A DNA stretch of 64,000 nt from Collybiopsis luxurians FD-317 M1 (taxonomy: Eukaryota > Basidiomycota > Agaricomycetes > Agaricales > Omphalotaceae). Made by a program: the position numbers and the translations under genes. This document shows, piece by piece, positions 25,547-37,648 of this stretch (position 1 is its first letter; the number at the start of each line of letters is the position of its first letter). The stretch is taken from NCBI GenBank assembly GCA_000827265.1, contig KN834810.1, forward strand, positions 77,250 through 141,249. The letters run 5' to 3'. The notes under the pieces are model-generated. The model had not been told where the DNA came from and did not search any database. It was given only the letters and a program-made list of their open reading frames with translations.

Positions 25547-26276
25547 TTTTAAAAGGTAGGGCAGCTTCTCTGTACAGTTATAATATTCTGGAACCTAAAT
25601 TGTTGCTGTGCCCAGAAATTGACAGCGTGTCACTACATCTTCTCTGGATACTGCACTTTTAAGTAGGTTTTCATGTATTATTCCCACTGTTGACAGTGAG
25701 GGGGATGTCTGTAAAGAAGAACAAGGGAGATTCAACTTCGAGACCATCGGTCATTTATTTGAGTCAGGAGTTCGTCCACCCGTAAGTAATTCATGGGCCT
25801 AGGGGATCCCTTTAAAGCCCACTGAATGGAGGAGGTCACGAAGACAAGAAGACTGGGACAATCGACAAGAAAACAAGCGAACGTGCCAATAAGTAGTCTC
25901 AGACAGATCAGTTTCGAAACCCTCGTCGATTCTAAGCACAAGCAAATAACTGACTTTTGAACGCGCGGGGTAGTACCTACGTGGCGGGTGAGATTAAAAG
26001 GCCTGGGAAACCTGGATATGAATTTCTGCAAATTGTGGTTCTGGTCTTCAAAAGTAGACTGCCTCATTTGACCTCTTCATCGTGATGCAGTTAGAAATAC
26101 CGCCGGAATCGTTACCTTTACACAAAGGGGGTGTGAGATCAATCGTGTTCAGTACGATGACGATAGTTACGACTGTAAACCCCCTTTCTGTATAGGCTTT
26201 AAATCTCACCGTGACCGAGCACTGTCAAGCACTGTTTATATGGGCCTGTCTTCAAATTCTGTTTCGCAAGCCCGAC
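25547..26276. other. Intergenic between two 7-TM genes
   Basis: No supported gene. The minus-strand frame at 25732-26067 lacks any motif. The right part should contain the promoter of the gene beginning at 26277. Confidence 0.5.
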
Positions 26277-27919
26277 ATGAGTGTCTTTTCCTACTCATCC
26301 AACTTAATTGCAACAAGTATATCCACGTTCTTTTTCGGTGAGTGAATCTCACTGATATCGTCAACCCTCCACTGCATTCGGCCTGGACAGGATAGACGCA
26401 CTACGACGCGTTGAGACCTACCTTCGTCCAGGTTGAATGACAATTGCGTTTTTGCGATCCCTCAGGCCTCAGTTTCGACCCTCCTGCGAGCACTTTTCTA
26501 ATACTTTGACTATTTAAAATGTAGGTGTATACGCAGTTCAAGCAATCCGATGTTCAGAGATCATATGGCGAAAATCGAGGAGCAAGGAAAAGCGACAATG
26601 GTATCTGATATTCACGCATGTTGTGCTGATCATCGTCGTCACCATGGTACGCGTCTTTTCTTGGACTGCCTAGGCTGGATCTTCCCACTCAATTGCTCTC
26701 ATCATTAGCGTTCTATCACTGCGCTATATACCACGATCCAACCGGCACTTGACGGTCTTTATATTCAGTACCTACCATGGAACCCTATCAGGTACGATGA
26801 ACTACAAGCCGTCTGGCGGGTCTCTTGGCTGATTTATCGCCCCCGTTTTAGCGTCCTCGTTGATAGTCTCTGGACTGTAGCGGTCCTCGTCTCAGACTCT
26901 TTTCTCGTAAGTTCATCGATACTGATAGAATTCAAAGCTGAATTCAGCACCATACTTCTACTTACAGACCTACCGCACATATATCGTGTGGGGAAGGAAA
27001 GTTTCTGTCGTCGTGATATCCTGTGCTCTCGTAATCACGAATTTTGGTACGAAAATCTGCAAAAGCTTGTGCGTCCAGTGTTTTACGCATCTGACCATGG
27101 GCATCTTCAGTCACTGCGGTATTAAGTGTCGTTGCCTTGGGAAGCGAGGAGAGAGCATTGAGTAACATAGTCAAGTACATAGATACAACCGAGGCTCGCA
27201 CGCGGTTGTTTGCAACAGTTTCAGCGTCACTAAACGTTCTGAATACCGGTGAGTACACAGGCACTTGGGTAATGTACTCGCTAGACCTCTCACTATTTGG
27301 GACAGCACTCATCTCATTTCGGATATGGCGAGTTCGCCGTCAAACAGCAAGTATGAGAATAGGCTCTTCCGATACCATCAAGTCACTTTTGTCCATCCTG
27401 ATTGAATCTGGTACGCTGGGGATGGAATTCTCCACAAGGAATGCATTTACCTACTCGTGTTTTTGTTCAGCTGCAGTATACACTGCCGTTTGTATCGCCC
27501 AAATCATTTGCCTTGTACGCCAAGAGTGGTTACTGGTCGTCTTCACCGACGTACAAACTACAATTATCGGGATTGTGGTCAGTTCCCTTGATTCCCTACC
27601 TTTCTCTAGGCTTAGCTTACTCTGAACTCAGTTTTCGAGTATCATCATCAACGTCGCTCAGGGAACGGCGTTCGGAGATGGTGGCAGCGCCGAGCAGAAC
27701 AATATGACAACTACCAGTGGCGGCAGTCGCTTTACATGGCCTCGTCCACGCAAGACACGACATCCGAGCAGCATTATGGTACCAGTTGATGTTGAGATAA
27801 ACATGGAGACTGTCGTTGATCGAGGTTCCGATTTACCTGGGGACAGTGAAGGAGACACAAAGAGAAATACAGAGGATAAATACAGCAGCTCAATTGGTTT
27901 GCCTCAGGAATCGGTATAA
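26277..27919 (+). CDS. Second seven-transmembrane protein, different fungal family
   Basis: The ATG at 26277 starts MSVFSYSSNLIATSISTFFF and a splice follows at once. Joined exons read through GVYAVQAIRCSE, YLIFTHVVLIIVVT, SVLVDSLWTVAVLVSDSFLTYR, VSVVVISCALVITNF, SASLNVLNTGLISFRIWRV, SLLSILIESAAVYTAVCIAQ and TDVQTTIIGIVFSSIIINVA. This gives about seven membrane helices. A cytoplasmic-type tail of about 90 residues follows, rich in Ser, Thr and Asp, and ends IGLPQESV. The DSLWTVAVLVSDSFLTYR and ILIESAAVYT motifs fit a multi-copy basidiomycete 7-TM family of unknown function. It is not a recent copy of the neighbouring 7-TM gene. Roughly eight introns are implied. The frames look intact. Confidence 0.65.
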
Positions 27920-28631
27920 AGCCTCTTGAATAGTAAAAAACAAATCGTATATTGATATCTGTCGGTCTTCAACGACGTGGGTTCTTGAAATGGTCGAAGT
28001 AGATCACATCGAGAGCACTGCGGGACTGCGACTCGGCAGCCCAGTGCACTAAGTCGGAGCAGATGCTGAACTTAGTGGACTTTTTCGCCCGTTCATCTAT
28101 CCGTGCATCTCTTCACCTCACTCGAATGCAGATAAAATCGGACATTGAAAGCTCACTAACATTCTCCTCTTGGCAGACAGTTGCAAAGAGACAGGGAGAT
28201 TGTAGTTGCCAGTGCGCTTGCTTGGGTGTAACATACTTACTGCCTTCCAGCCTCCTCTCAGTAAGTAAGGGAAGTATTATGATGAAGCAATTCACCGCAT
28301 CCGCAAGCTGGAAAAACTCTTGTAGGAGTGAGAAGCAAACTGAAAAGCCTGGGGGGATTTTAGACCGGACAGAAGACATCTGGTAGTAGATGGACACAGC
28401 GTTTCGATAGCCCGCAAACGACCCGACTCATAACAAGGGAGCCAAAGATCCTCCATCGAACTCCGCTTCCACGAGTCTGTCTGGAGAAGGATCCAATCCC
28501 GCATGCGTACTTACATCTAGTGTCGAAACTCAATCCAAGCCAAGCCGTCCTGTCAGTTCCACATATATATATAGATTGGGATATAGAGTTCATTACCCGC
28601 ATGGCACGAATTCTACACGGATCGAGTCGTT
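27920..28631. other. Intergenic, converging 3' ends
   Basis: Overlapping short frames on both strands (28063-28386, 28113-28397, 28292-28504) have no motifs or consistent splicing. A TATATATATA run is present near 28.57 kb. Confidence 0.45.
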
Positions 28632-29225
28632 TCATGCCCTCCTCTGCATCGCAGCCAACTGCGCCGTCATACCCACCGTAGCCTGCCACCAAAAAATCAT
28701 ACCTAAACAATCCCAAATCAATCAATCAAGAAAAGCCTCGCGTCTGACTACGCGTAACGTCGAAATCCCACTCACCCACACCAATCAAACCATGCAACGT
28801 ACCCCACACAATCTCTGGCGTCACCTTATTCGCCTCCGCAAATGGACCAAAAGAATGCGGAATGAACCTAGGTGCCTGGAACAGCACAGTGCTCACGACG
28901 CTGTGATACACACAGAGCCCGATAGCCAGCGCACGTTTGGTCGGTAAGAAATCCGGGAGGGAGTATGCGAGGAGGGAGGTGACGGAGATACCGAGTGCGA
29001 GGGAGGCGTAGAGCTTTAGGAGCACCAGGGATGTGTTGTTCAGTTGAATAAAGGGCAGCGACATTGGGGAAAATAAGCCTTGAATCGCGATCGGTGCTTC
29101 CAGTGCGAGGTGCAGGAGGAATACCACGGAGCTAACAAGTTTCGGTTCGATTCAGTGTCCTAGAGAAGCATGGGTTGTACTCACAAAGGGCTACGCAGGG
29201 CAGCAGCTGAGGGAGGGACTGACAT
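28632..29225 (-). CDS. Small integral membrane protein, unknown function
   Basis: The start ATG lies at 29225. A short first exon (MSVPPSAAALRSP) splices over an intron to a hydrophobic exon that runs VVFLLHLALEAPIAIQGLF, LVLLKLYASLALGISVTSLL and RALAIGLCVYHSVVSTVLFQ. A last exon then reads GMIFWWQATVGMTAQLAAMQ and ends QRRA. That gives about four membrane helices in roughly 155 residues. The second intron, near 28.70-28.77 kb, is supported because it restores a Trp-rich helix and a stop. I cannot name the family. Confidence 0.6.
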
Positions 29226-29482
29226 CTTCACAAATGAGCTCGGGGTCGTCAATGAACAAGAACAAAAAACTCAAATAAGCATCGGAACTGCCAACGGAAC
29301 ATGCCCATGTGGATAAGGCACAGTTACATAAGGGTCGATAAGATAAGGTCCACTACAATTCGGTGAGTACGTTATTTACTAGCGACGACAACATGTGTAA
29401 CTAAACCAAAGGAAAGGAAACATGGTCTTATATGTAACCAGAAGAAAAGAGAACCAAAGAAACTAATTTTTCAGGAAATCCT
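29226..29482. other. Intergenic between two minus-strand genes
   Basis: Presumed promoter of the small membrane protein and 3' region of the WW-domain gene. No other feature is seen. Confidence 0.4.
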
Positions 29483-32400
29483 TCACGCAGAAGTTCCACC
29501 TTTTCCACCTCCAGCCCTACGTCTAGTTTTTGTATTCCTCCTCCTTTTCTTTGACCCCATTCCATCATCCAAATCAATGTCCAGTCCGCCATTCCCATTC
29601 ATATACCCTTCCTCCCTTACCAGCTCCCCGCGGTCCCTCTTCGACGGAATCTGCACCCTGCTCCGTAACGGAGGAGGGGGATCCAGTTTTTCGTCCAGGG
29701 GAGTCATGTCAAGGCGGGAAAGCAATGAGGCACGCTGTTCCATCGGAGGGTGATCCGGATACTCTTGCCTATCGCGGTCATTGCGGGAAACAGGACCGTA
29801 GTCGACATCGATATCCATGGCATCGCGCGCATTGGGACCTCGTCGAATATTTGAGGATTTCGTAGAGTGAGTGGAGAGCGAGCCGATATCATTCGAGTCA
29901 CGAGGGGGAGGAAATTGTACATCCGACATGCGACGACGACCACCGCGATCACGTTGATCCACAGGAGAGATTGACCTGCCATTGCGGGCCCTCTGGCGAG
30001 GAGGTGGGTATTCTTCACGCGGCAGTAACATAGGTTTGGGGGGTAGGCCATGTGGAGGAGGAGGAGGAAGCGGAGAAGGAGGACGACGGGGGTAGCCGTT
30101 CACCTGCAGCTCTCTTCTGTCGTCGCGTCGAATTCGTTCAGGACCATCTCGAGGACGATCATCTCTGCCGAGAGATGTACCCCGTCCAGATCGTTCACGG
30201 ACTAAGTCTTGCTCCCATCTTGGGGAAGGTTCTCGAGAGGGTGGAGGCGAAGGCTCCCGTCGATAGGGTGGGGAAGTATAGCTAGGCGAAGGAAGCCTAT
30301 CATTCCTCGGGCGGTAGCCGGACTAGAGAGTGAATAAGTGCCTCAGTTCGAACAGAGTATATGCATCGCTTACCATCGGCATGGCATGTTCGCGACCGCG
30401 AGTAGGCGGCTCGTCCCTTTCGTATGTCTATAAAAAGCAATATGAGCACAAAACTATCAATGTGTGAATTAGCCTTACCATTGGGCCAGAAGTCATACGT
30501 ATGCCATGCCCCCCTCCATTCCGAGAGTGCGGTGGGCTTCTAGATCGTGCTTCCTACAGAAAAACCAATGAAAAAGAGCAAGACTTGAGAACTCCAAGGA
30601 TTGCGAACCTCATGAGCCTGTCTAGATTCTGCGGCATACCGATTATTTGTCACCGGGATTTTATTAGCGCTACTCAATTTTGGGGCAGGAGCAGGTATTG
30701 ACCGGGCAGGGCCATTAGGTATACCATCTGCACCGATGCGACCTGCTACTGGAACATTGTTGCCACCGGATAAGTGAGGTGGAGGCGCTGGCGGGGGCGG
30801 CGGACGTCCTCTTCCATTTTTTCCACGTCCCTAGTGGTCGAAAGAAATTGGAAATCACGATCAAACACGCGAGAAGTAGAAAGATAGACTTACGGGTCTT
30901 GTACTCCCAAACATTTCATCCTTCCAAGTACGTGCGGGTGAAGGAACAAACTCGCGGCGCTGAGATGTTGTGCTGCTTGAATCATCTCTACCACCCATAG
31001 CTCTGGGCCCCTTAGGAGGAGGAGCACTACTAGAACCATCTTCAGATGCTACCGATTCTCTGTCAGCATACATTCCTCCACCAGGACGCATACCATGATC
31101 GGCGTTGCTGCTGCCGCTAGTCATAAAAGAAGAGACAAGCGGTAAACAGAATAGCTTGGACAATCACAGCTCAAAAACCTACTCATTCTGATTCAAACCT
31201 CTGTCTCCCTCCGTTCCCTCCGCTCGCGTGTGTTGACGAGGAGATGAAGAAACTATAGGAATCGACTCATCAGCTTTAATCGGTCCAAACTTCGTTACTT
31301 TTTGGTGAGGTGGCGGATCGCGAGTCATTATTGTCGAAGAAGGTAGCTGAGGTCTAAAAGGAGGTTGCGGTGGTCCTGTTTCTTGCTTTTGAGTTGGCAG
31401 TAAAGATATGTCCCGTGGAGGCGGAGTTTTGTTTCTTGATGCCTCTCGAAAACGTGCGGATTGTGGCGGTAATGGCGCTCTTTTTCGACCTGTAACAGTC
31501 ATAAGTAAAATCTCGCGAAAGCATCGATAAAGATTCTTACGCGAAGATTGTTGAGGATCAGACGGGGGCTCGGAAGGTCTTTCAGAGTCCGCGACAGGAT
31601 CTTCGACACGGTTTGTATTGGCAATACGGCCAGTATCCTTGAACTCGTCCGGCACCCATTCTTCTGGATCGTTCGCCGTGACACCAGACTGAGGAGGGGG
31701 AGTCCCGAAGCGAGTTGCCCGTTCTCGTTTTCGTTCGCGCTCGATGGGGCGCTGATGTTGTGGTTGCTCATGCGTAAGAGGAGGAGATCTATGTCCTATG
31801 GAGATGAACAAGGAAAGAAGGGAAAATGACATAGGGGGAAACAGAGAGAAGTCCATGATGAGCGTCCTTGAGTCGAGCAAAGAAGATACGGAGATATGGA
31901 AAGGCGGGGCCCATAGCGAAGCGTGCCGGGACACTGCCACTCTGCAGAAGAGCAGTAGGGCACAGGAGGTAATAGAGAGGATGGTATGAGGTTGAGGAAC
32001 GTACTGTGATTGGAGCTATGGGCCGGTAAGTCTTGCTCTCGGGCAACCCGAGCGTCACGTCTGCTTTGATTAGAATTTCTAGATATCGACGATGCGCTTT
32101 CATAGTGAGGATCGCGGTCGCGAGCTTTCCCTTCATCAGGATGATCTTGAATTCGCTGACGTTGAGGGTACCGAGACGTCGTGTCTTCGAAATCCTTTGA
32201 GCGGGACGGAGACCAGTGGCGGTCAGGAGAAACACGTTTATCTGAAAATACTGCAGTATCCCTGTCTCTGTTAGCATGACGAGTTTCCGTCAAGGAAGAA
32301 GGTTGAGAGGGCCGACCACGCCCAGAATCTCTACCACGTCCCGGAGAAATTAAGCGGCCGCGACGTTTGGAGTAGGGAGATGGACTGCGACGATGATTTG

Positions 32401-33306
32401 GTTCAGGAGAGATATACCGATTGCTACGCTCGTAATCATCCGGAGAGGCATCACGACGTTCACCAGGTCGATAGTGCCTGTCCTCGAAGGAAAGGCTGCC
32501 CTTAGAAGGAGTCGGAGAATGAGATTGTTGAGAAGACTGTTCGAGAAAAGACGTTAAGGTCAGATCCCACTGTAAAATGGCAAGGGTAAGGGTAAAGGGA
32601 AGGATGAATGGGATCGAGATTGTGCTTGAAAAGACATCATGACGGAGAGGTCGCCAAGGATGGACTTGGAGGAAAAGATGCTCACGGGAAGAATCCAGGT
32701 CGACTCGTGAGTTCGAGTATTATAGTAGTATACCTGTCGTCCTCCACTGCGAGGGTGACGTATTTCCCAGTAAGGCGGCAAAGGATCGCTTTCGTCAGGA
32801 AAGGTTGACTTTGCCGCAGGAGTTTTGCTGCTACTGCTCGCAGCTTTACCTTTGCCTGTTTCACGTGTCGCCATTGCTGTCGCCTCAGTCAGAGACGAAT
32901 GAGATGAGGGTAAGAACGGGACAGCAGATGCAACTGGCTTTGGTGGTAAGCCATGAGCCATCATCTGCGCAGCGGAAAGAGGCTTTGACCTGGGACGCTG
33001 CGACCTATTCTGAGGTTGCGGTGGTGAATTCAGAGGCGAAGAATCGTTCGGTTTTGCTGAAAAATCCCTTGGTGAAGCTGACTCTGTAGTACTGTCCGCT
33101 GTTTCTTCTTGTACCTGTATAGGAGGGTCTAGTGAAGACGGGGCAGGTGCAGAGGGCGGCTCTGGCTCTGGCTCTACATTTTCAGCCTCGTCGCCAGAAT
33201 CTGACCCCAGCGACACGCCGTCTGCATCATCTACAGGTGCTTGAGTCGGGATGTTTGCCTGCTCCTCGTCCTCTTCCCAATCCAGAACTTCGGTTTCTTC
33301 GTCCAT
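29483..33306 (-). CDS. WW-domain protein with long Arg/Ser/Asp-rich tail
   Basis: The ATG at 33306 starts MDEETEVLDWEEDEEQ. An acidic N-terminus with Pro/Ser-rich sequence leads to a single WW domain at about residues 176-207 (LPPYWEIRHPRSGGR to HESTW), with both signature Trp residues and a YYY strand. WW domains bind Pro-rich ligands. The remainder, in several exons, is rich in RS, RD and RDRD dipeptides and in Pro runs. It ends in a strong nuclear localisation-type basic stretch (GSKKRRRNTKTRRR) near the C-terminus. This composition suggests a nuclear RNA-processing role (inference). Unrelated proteins with WW domains exist, so no orthology is claimed. Introns are visible at about 32.70, 31.54 and 30.33 kb. 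It is divergent from the kinase-like gene at 33721. Confidence 0.7.
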
Positions 33307-33640
33307 AATGAGAGTGAGAGGGATGAAAGAAGCTAGTAGCAAAAACAAAGGGCGGGAATTTCTCTCGCGCCAGCTCCCGCTTACATAATGGTGACTCATC
33401 TGACGCCGCAATTATTCAAAGTCCACTTTTCGTTTCTCATTCTAATTCTGCGTTCTCCTCATCGATTGTGTATATAACTAACTAACAGCAAGTTATTATG
33501 GCGCTTTCAACATCATATTCAGCCATAGACATTAAAAAAACAGCGAATGCGATACGCCGGGGCCGAGTTGCATAGCCGGAACGGTGGTAAGGATCGTTTA
33601 TCAAAAGTATATATACAGACAAATGATCGCAACCAAAACC

Positions 33641-33680
33641 ATCGCTGGTCGATCCTTTTTGCTGGTCAAAAGGCAGCCTC
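33641..33680 (+). promoter_or_regulatory. Promoter block shared by the two intact kinase-like genes
   Basis: ATCGCTGGTCGATCCTTTTT followed by GCTGGTCAAAAGG lies 40-80 bp before the ATG at 33721, with a TATATATAC run near 33.61 kb. A close match, TCGCTGGACGATAACTTATT then GCTGGTCAAAAGG, lies at 46750-46782 before the paralog at 46855. The conservation outside the coding region suggests a retained regulatory site. Confidence 0.5.
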
Positions 33681-33720
33681 AGCACCTCACCTACAGCCCC
33701 AAACCCGACCCCTCTTCCCG

Positions 33721-34931
33721 ATGCGTTTTTCTCCTTCATTTTGTCTTGCGCTTGTTGTCTGCTTGATTTCGACCTTTGTCGTGGGCGCACCTTATCCAGC
33801 TCAACCGACCAATGAAGTTGTGAGGAAACTTCTTTTTTTCCCAATACTATACTCTCTTCGAACTGACTTGCATCAGGTAACGAACGAAAACTCTGTGCCA
33901 GTGGTGGTCAATCAGACTTCTGAGTTGTGGGAAAAATCACAATTAGGCCGGCGGGCCAGTAAACCTATTCAGCCGTCATGGATACTGGGCAGATTCAGCG
34001 ATAGCAAAATACTAACAGAAGAGGATAGGAAGGTTTTTTGTGAGTGCTTTTAGTTGTTCCCTCTTCATGGCTGCTTATCGTGTCGAAACTCTCCGAAGCT
34101 TCAGAGCTGAAAGATCTCAAGCTGGATTCGCGGTTAAATCTCGCTGACCCCGCATTAAATAACGGAGGGATCTGGACTGTGAAAGAATACAAAACATATC
34201 ACGGAGATATCAGCGACCTTCTTGTCAAAATAATGCCAGACTACTCTACCAAACACTCGGACATAAATCATGAGCAGTCGGATAATCTGAATTTTGGAGA
34301 AGTCAAGGCGCTCAAGCATGTTGGAGACTTCGTCGCGGCGGGGCTTATAAAGGATCCAGAACGAAGTGTCACGGACAGATTGAAGGATAAAGCAAAGTCG
34401 TTGAAGGGGGACAAACCTCACATGTATCCTGTTGTCGTCATGAAGAAGAAACAGGGGAACACCTTGTCTAGCTTTGGTTTCTATCGAAGTGCAAATAGAA
34501 ATGGGCAGGTGATGTTGGCGCGGGAGGTGAAGAAGCTAACATGCACAGAAGTAGCGCGTGTCGCTGTGGCGAAACGGGCACTTCATGGGTAGGCCCTACT
34601 TTCCATCCACTGACGATTCGAACATGATTTAACTCAACTTGCTCCATTCATTTCCACCTAGCGATCGCAATTTAGGAAATGCTCTTGTGACTTTTAATGG
34701 AATCAGGCCAATTTCTGTTCAACTCATTGACTGGGGGATAGCTTTCTTAGTGAGCGAAGGTACCAAATTTGACGACGTAGTGAGTTACTCGTGATCTTCA
34801 TGTAGTCACCTTGACTGATAACCCATAATATAACCCAGTTCCAGTATTGTATGAAGACGACGAAGTTTTTTAACAATAAGAGCGTGGACGTTCGGAGGGC
34901 GGTCGTAGCAGAAACGAGCAATCCTTACTAG
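33721..34931 (+). CDS. Secreted kinase-like fold protein, copy A
   Basis: Five exons (33721-33819, 33877-34039, 34099-34588, 34662-34779, 34839-34931) total 963 nt, or 320 residues, all in frame. The N-terminus is a clear signal peptide (MRFSPSFCLALVVCLISTFV) with cleavage likely before APYPAQP. The C-terminal half resembles a protein kinase fold. It has a candidate beta-3 Lys in DLLVKIMP, a candidate alpha-C Glu in NFGEVKAL, HGDRNLGN as the catalytic loop (H-x-D-x4-N) and QLIDWGIAF as a DWG version of the DFG motif. No Gly-rich loop is obvious. Substrate, activity and secretion are inferences. It lies 743 bp upstream of P450 copy A and has three related copies in the window. An open frame also continues past its stop (see findings). 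Confidence 0.7.
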
Positions 34932-35673
34932 TCAAAGATTTGGAACACGACAGTCGCCAGGCTACGTTTGCGAATTATAAATTCAACAGCCGGCAATTTG
35001 AGAGTTTCACCAGGAGTTTGAACGAACTCGTCACTGCCACTCGCCATGGGGAAACAAATTTCATCAAGATTGATGTAACCCCAAAGTAGTAGTATGAATA
35101 CGTGGGCCTTCCATATAAGGTACCATATGATCCAGTCGATACTTTCTGCTTTTCAAAAGCAATTTCATGTCTCTCTTTACTCTCGACTTAAGCTTTACCC
35201 TCGGTGTTCGTACCGGACTCCCTCTCCCGAAGCCGTGAACAAAACGTATCAATATTGCGGTACTTACCGACTTGTAGAAGGCAACGACGGGAATGCATCA
35301 ATGAGCAATAGAGCATTCGAAGCCGCAGGCGATGGTCACTTTCCAGTTTCCGTGAAAAAAGTACGTTAATGAATGAGGGTAAAAAGGTCTTTGGTGAATC
35401 ATACTCCCTATAGCAAAACAATGTGCAGCTTCGGTGCTTCGGAGTCTCGTGAAATAGCGGACGAGTATATCAACGTAAACTGATAAAATTAGCCGGTGTG
35501 GCTTCAATTGTATTTCTCAGCCGATGTACTGCGTAAGTTCTCATACCGTTCAGTTCGAAGACAGGATTGAATAAAGCACTTGACATCGCGAGATCCATGT
35601 TGGCAGGCAGTATGGATAAAGTCCTTATATATATATATGTTCTTGCAGAGGAGTTTGACTTGACCGTCCCCAA
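34932..35673. other. Interval between kinase-like copy A and P450 copy A
   Basis: The first 160 bases contain a protein-like frame (LEHDSRQATFANYKF onwards, stopping near 35.09 kb) that is shifted relative to the end of the kinase-like gene. It could be a lost C-terminal extension. The rest is promoter sequence of the P450 gene, with a TATATATATATA run at about 35626. Confidence 0.4.
35576..35602 (+). promoter_or_regulatory. Conserved P450 promoter element (copy A)
   Basis: GCACTTGACATCGCGAGATC lies 98 bp before the ATG and upstream of a TATA run. It matches the elements at 43301 and 55901 in front of the other two P450 genes. The TCGCGA core is palindromic. Confidence 0.55.
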
Positions 35674-37648
35674 ATGACAGCGTTTCCTTTCTTGATCTCT
35701 CTAGCATTCTGCTACTTCGCTGGAATAGCTCTCTACCGCCTTTTTTTTCATCCTCTTCACAAATTTCCCGGTCCAGTGCTTGCAGCAATTACCGATTGGT
35801 ACGAGGTGTACTACAATCTCGTTCTAGGAGGAGAATTTGTGGCAGAGATTGAGAGGTTGCATAAGCTTCATGGTACATTCTTCGATGCTCTCGAGCTAGC
35901 AGAATCTGATCGAGATGTTTCCCAGGTCCTGTAATTCGAGTTGGCCCTAATACGGTCAGTCCCACCTTCTCACTTGCCCAACAGAGGCACTGTTTTCTGA
36001 TACTACAACGTTCAGTTACACTTCAATGATAGGCGCGCCTACCATGATATATACAGCAATGGAACTACTTTGATCAAGGAACCACAGTTCTACCGGGCAA
36101 TTATGCCTCATGCACCCGAATCCTCTTTCAGTTTTTCAGATCCACAACAGTCCAAGAACAGGAGAAGCCTATTAGCACCGTCGTTTTCCCGTCAGGCCGT
36201 GATGAAGCTTGAGTATACAATACAAAACAAGGTGTGTTTGCCCACCAGATACACACTTCTTGATGTCCTCAATGACTTGAACAGATTGACCAATTAGTGA
36301 CTTTGCTTGAAGAACACTATAATTCCGCGGAATCCGGTGTAAAGCTATCAATTGCATACCGTTGCCTTACCACTGATCTTATCACTGAATACTGCTTTGC
36401 CAACTCTGCCGATACTCTTTCTGATCCAAACTTTACTCATCCAATCGCACTAGAAACCCAGAATATTGTGAAAAGAATGTGGATTCAGATCTATTTCCCA
36501 TTCATTTTCCTCTTCGTAGCAAGGATACCGCAAGAATTGATCTTATGGCTCTTTCCTAAATTCATAACTCTTATGGATGTGAAAGCAAGATTTGAGCAAC
36601 AGATCGACAGTTTCATCAGTAACCCGGAGGACCTAGTCATTGCTGAACATGAGACGATTTATCATCATCTCTTGGAGCCCAAAGACCCAGAGCTACGACC
36701 GTCGAGGACATCACTAGTTCACGAAGCCTTTTTGCTCGTTGCTGCCGGCAGCGATACAGTTGGACATGCGTGCACCGTAGGAACATATTTTGCACTCCAA
36801 AGTCATTCAATTCATCGCAGGCTTGTCGAAGAACTCCGAGAAGCTTGGCCCGATAAAGACAGACCATTAAGTTTTATAGCTCTCGAAAAGTTACCGTATC
36901 TGGTAAGTGACGGGCATTATTTTCATTTTTGAATAATGGTGTATACTCTACAATGACCAGTCTGCATTTGTCAAGGAAGCAATTCGCCTGTCTATCGGTA
37001 CTCTCCACCCAACGCCTCGCGTTGTAGGTGATGAAACTCCTGAAATAGCTGGCCTCAAGATACCTCCCGGTGTGAGTAGGGTCATGAATACGGGTGCTGA
37101 GATTCTGAGAAGCAAGTTTGTAATTACCCACTGCAGACAATCGTGGGGATGAGTACATATTTCATGCTCATGAATCCCGAGGTCTTCCGTGATCCATACA
37201 CCTTCAACCCGGATCGATGGCTGGTTGAAGGCACCAGTGAGATGATGTTGGATTTTGTCCCGTTTAGTAAAGGGCCTCGCCAATGGTATGTAGGCTACTG
37301 AACACCCTGATCGTGGATGTGCTCACTCAAAAGTATTCAGTGTAGGATTGAAGTACGGCAGTTCATTTTGCTTTAGGCTCCTGTTGAACCTCACCGATTT
37401 TTTTTCAATACAGTCTAGCATGGAGCGAACTATACCTTATCTTTGGAAACATCTTTCGAAAACTTGATCTTTCGCTCGTGGGCGAGACAGCGTACGTCAG
37501 TTCTCAAATTTTGAAGAGAGTGATTTTTAATGAAATACAATCACACTACAGAGAAGTTGACCTGAATTTGGGAAAAGTGTCAGATTATTTTGTCCCGTTC
37601 TGGGAGAAGTCGCAGTACAAAGCATACGTAAAGCAAGTTTATAACTAA
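35674..37648 (+). CDS. Cytochrome P450, copy A
   Basis: Eight exons (35674-35872, 35926-35954, 36016-36231, 36285-36902, 36961-37071, 37137-37285, 37414-37491, 37552-37648) give 498 residues. An N-terminal membrane anchor (FLISLAFCYFAGIALYRLFF) and a HPLHKFPGP hinge place it on the ER membrane. The I-helix AGSDT is at about residues 302-306, ExxR is E360-A-I-R363, and the heme ligand is Cys441 in FSKGPRQC, whose codon is split by intron 6. The PERF-like region reads FNPDRW. All key motifs are intact, so an active haem monooxygenase is expected. Its sequence style is that of fungal trichodiene oxygenase or benzoate hydroxylase-like P450s, but the substrate is unknown. It is paralogous to the genes at 43396 and 56012 and shares their promoter element. 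Confidence 0.85.

Noticed and set aside
25732..26067. Minus-strand frame between the two 7-TM genes
   Set aside because: No motif and no spliced partner, and it overlaps the probable promoter of the downstream gene.
35873..35925. Apparent frameshift in exon 1 of P450 copy A (and matching breaks in copies B and C)
   Set aside because: A short intron explains it in all three genes: the exon ends at LHKLH, G is split, and the next exon continues GPVIRxGPNT, which is the normal P450 sequence.
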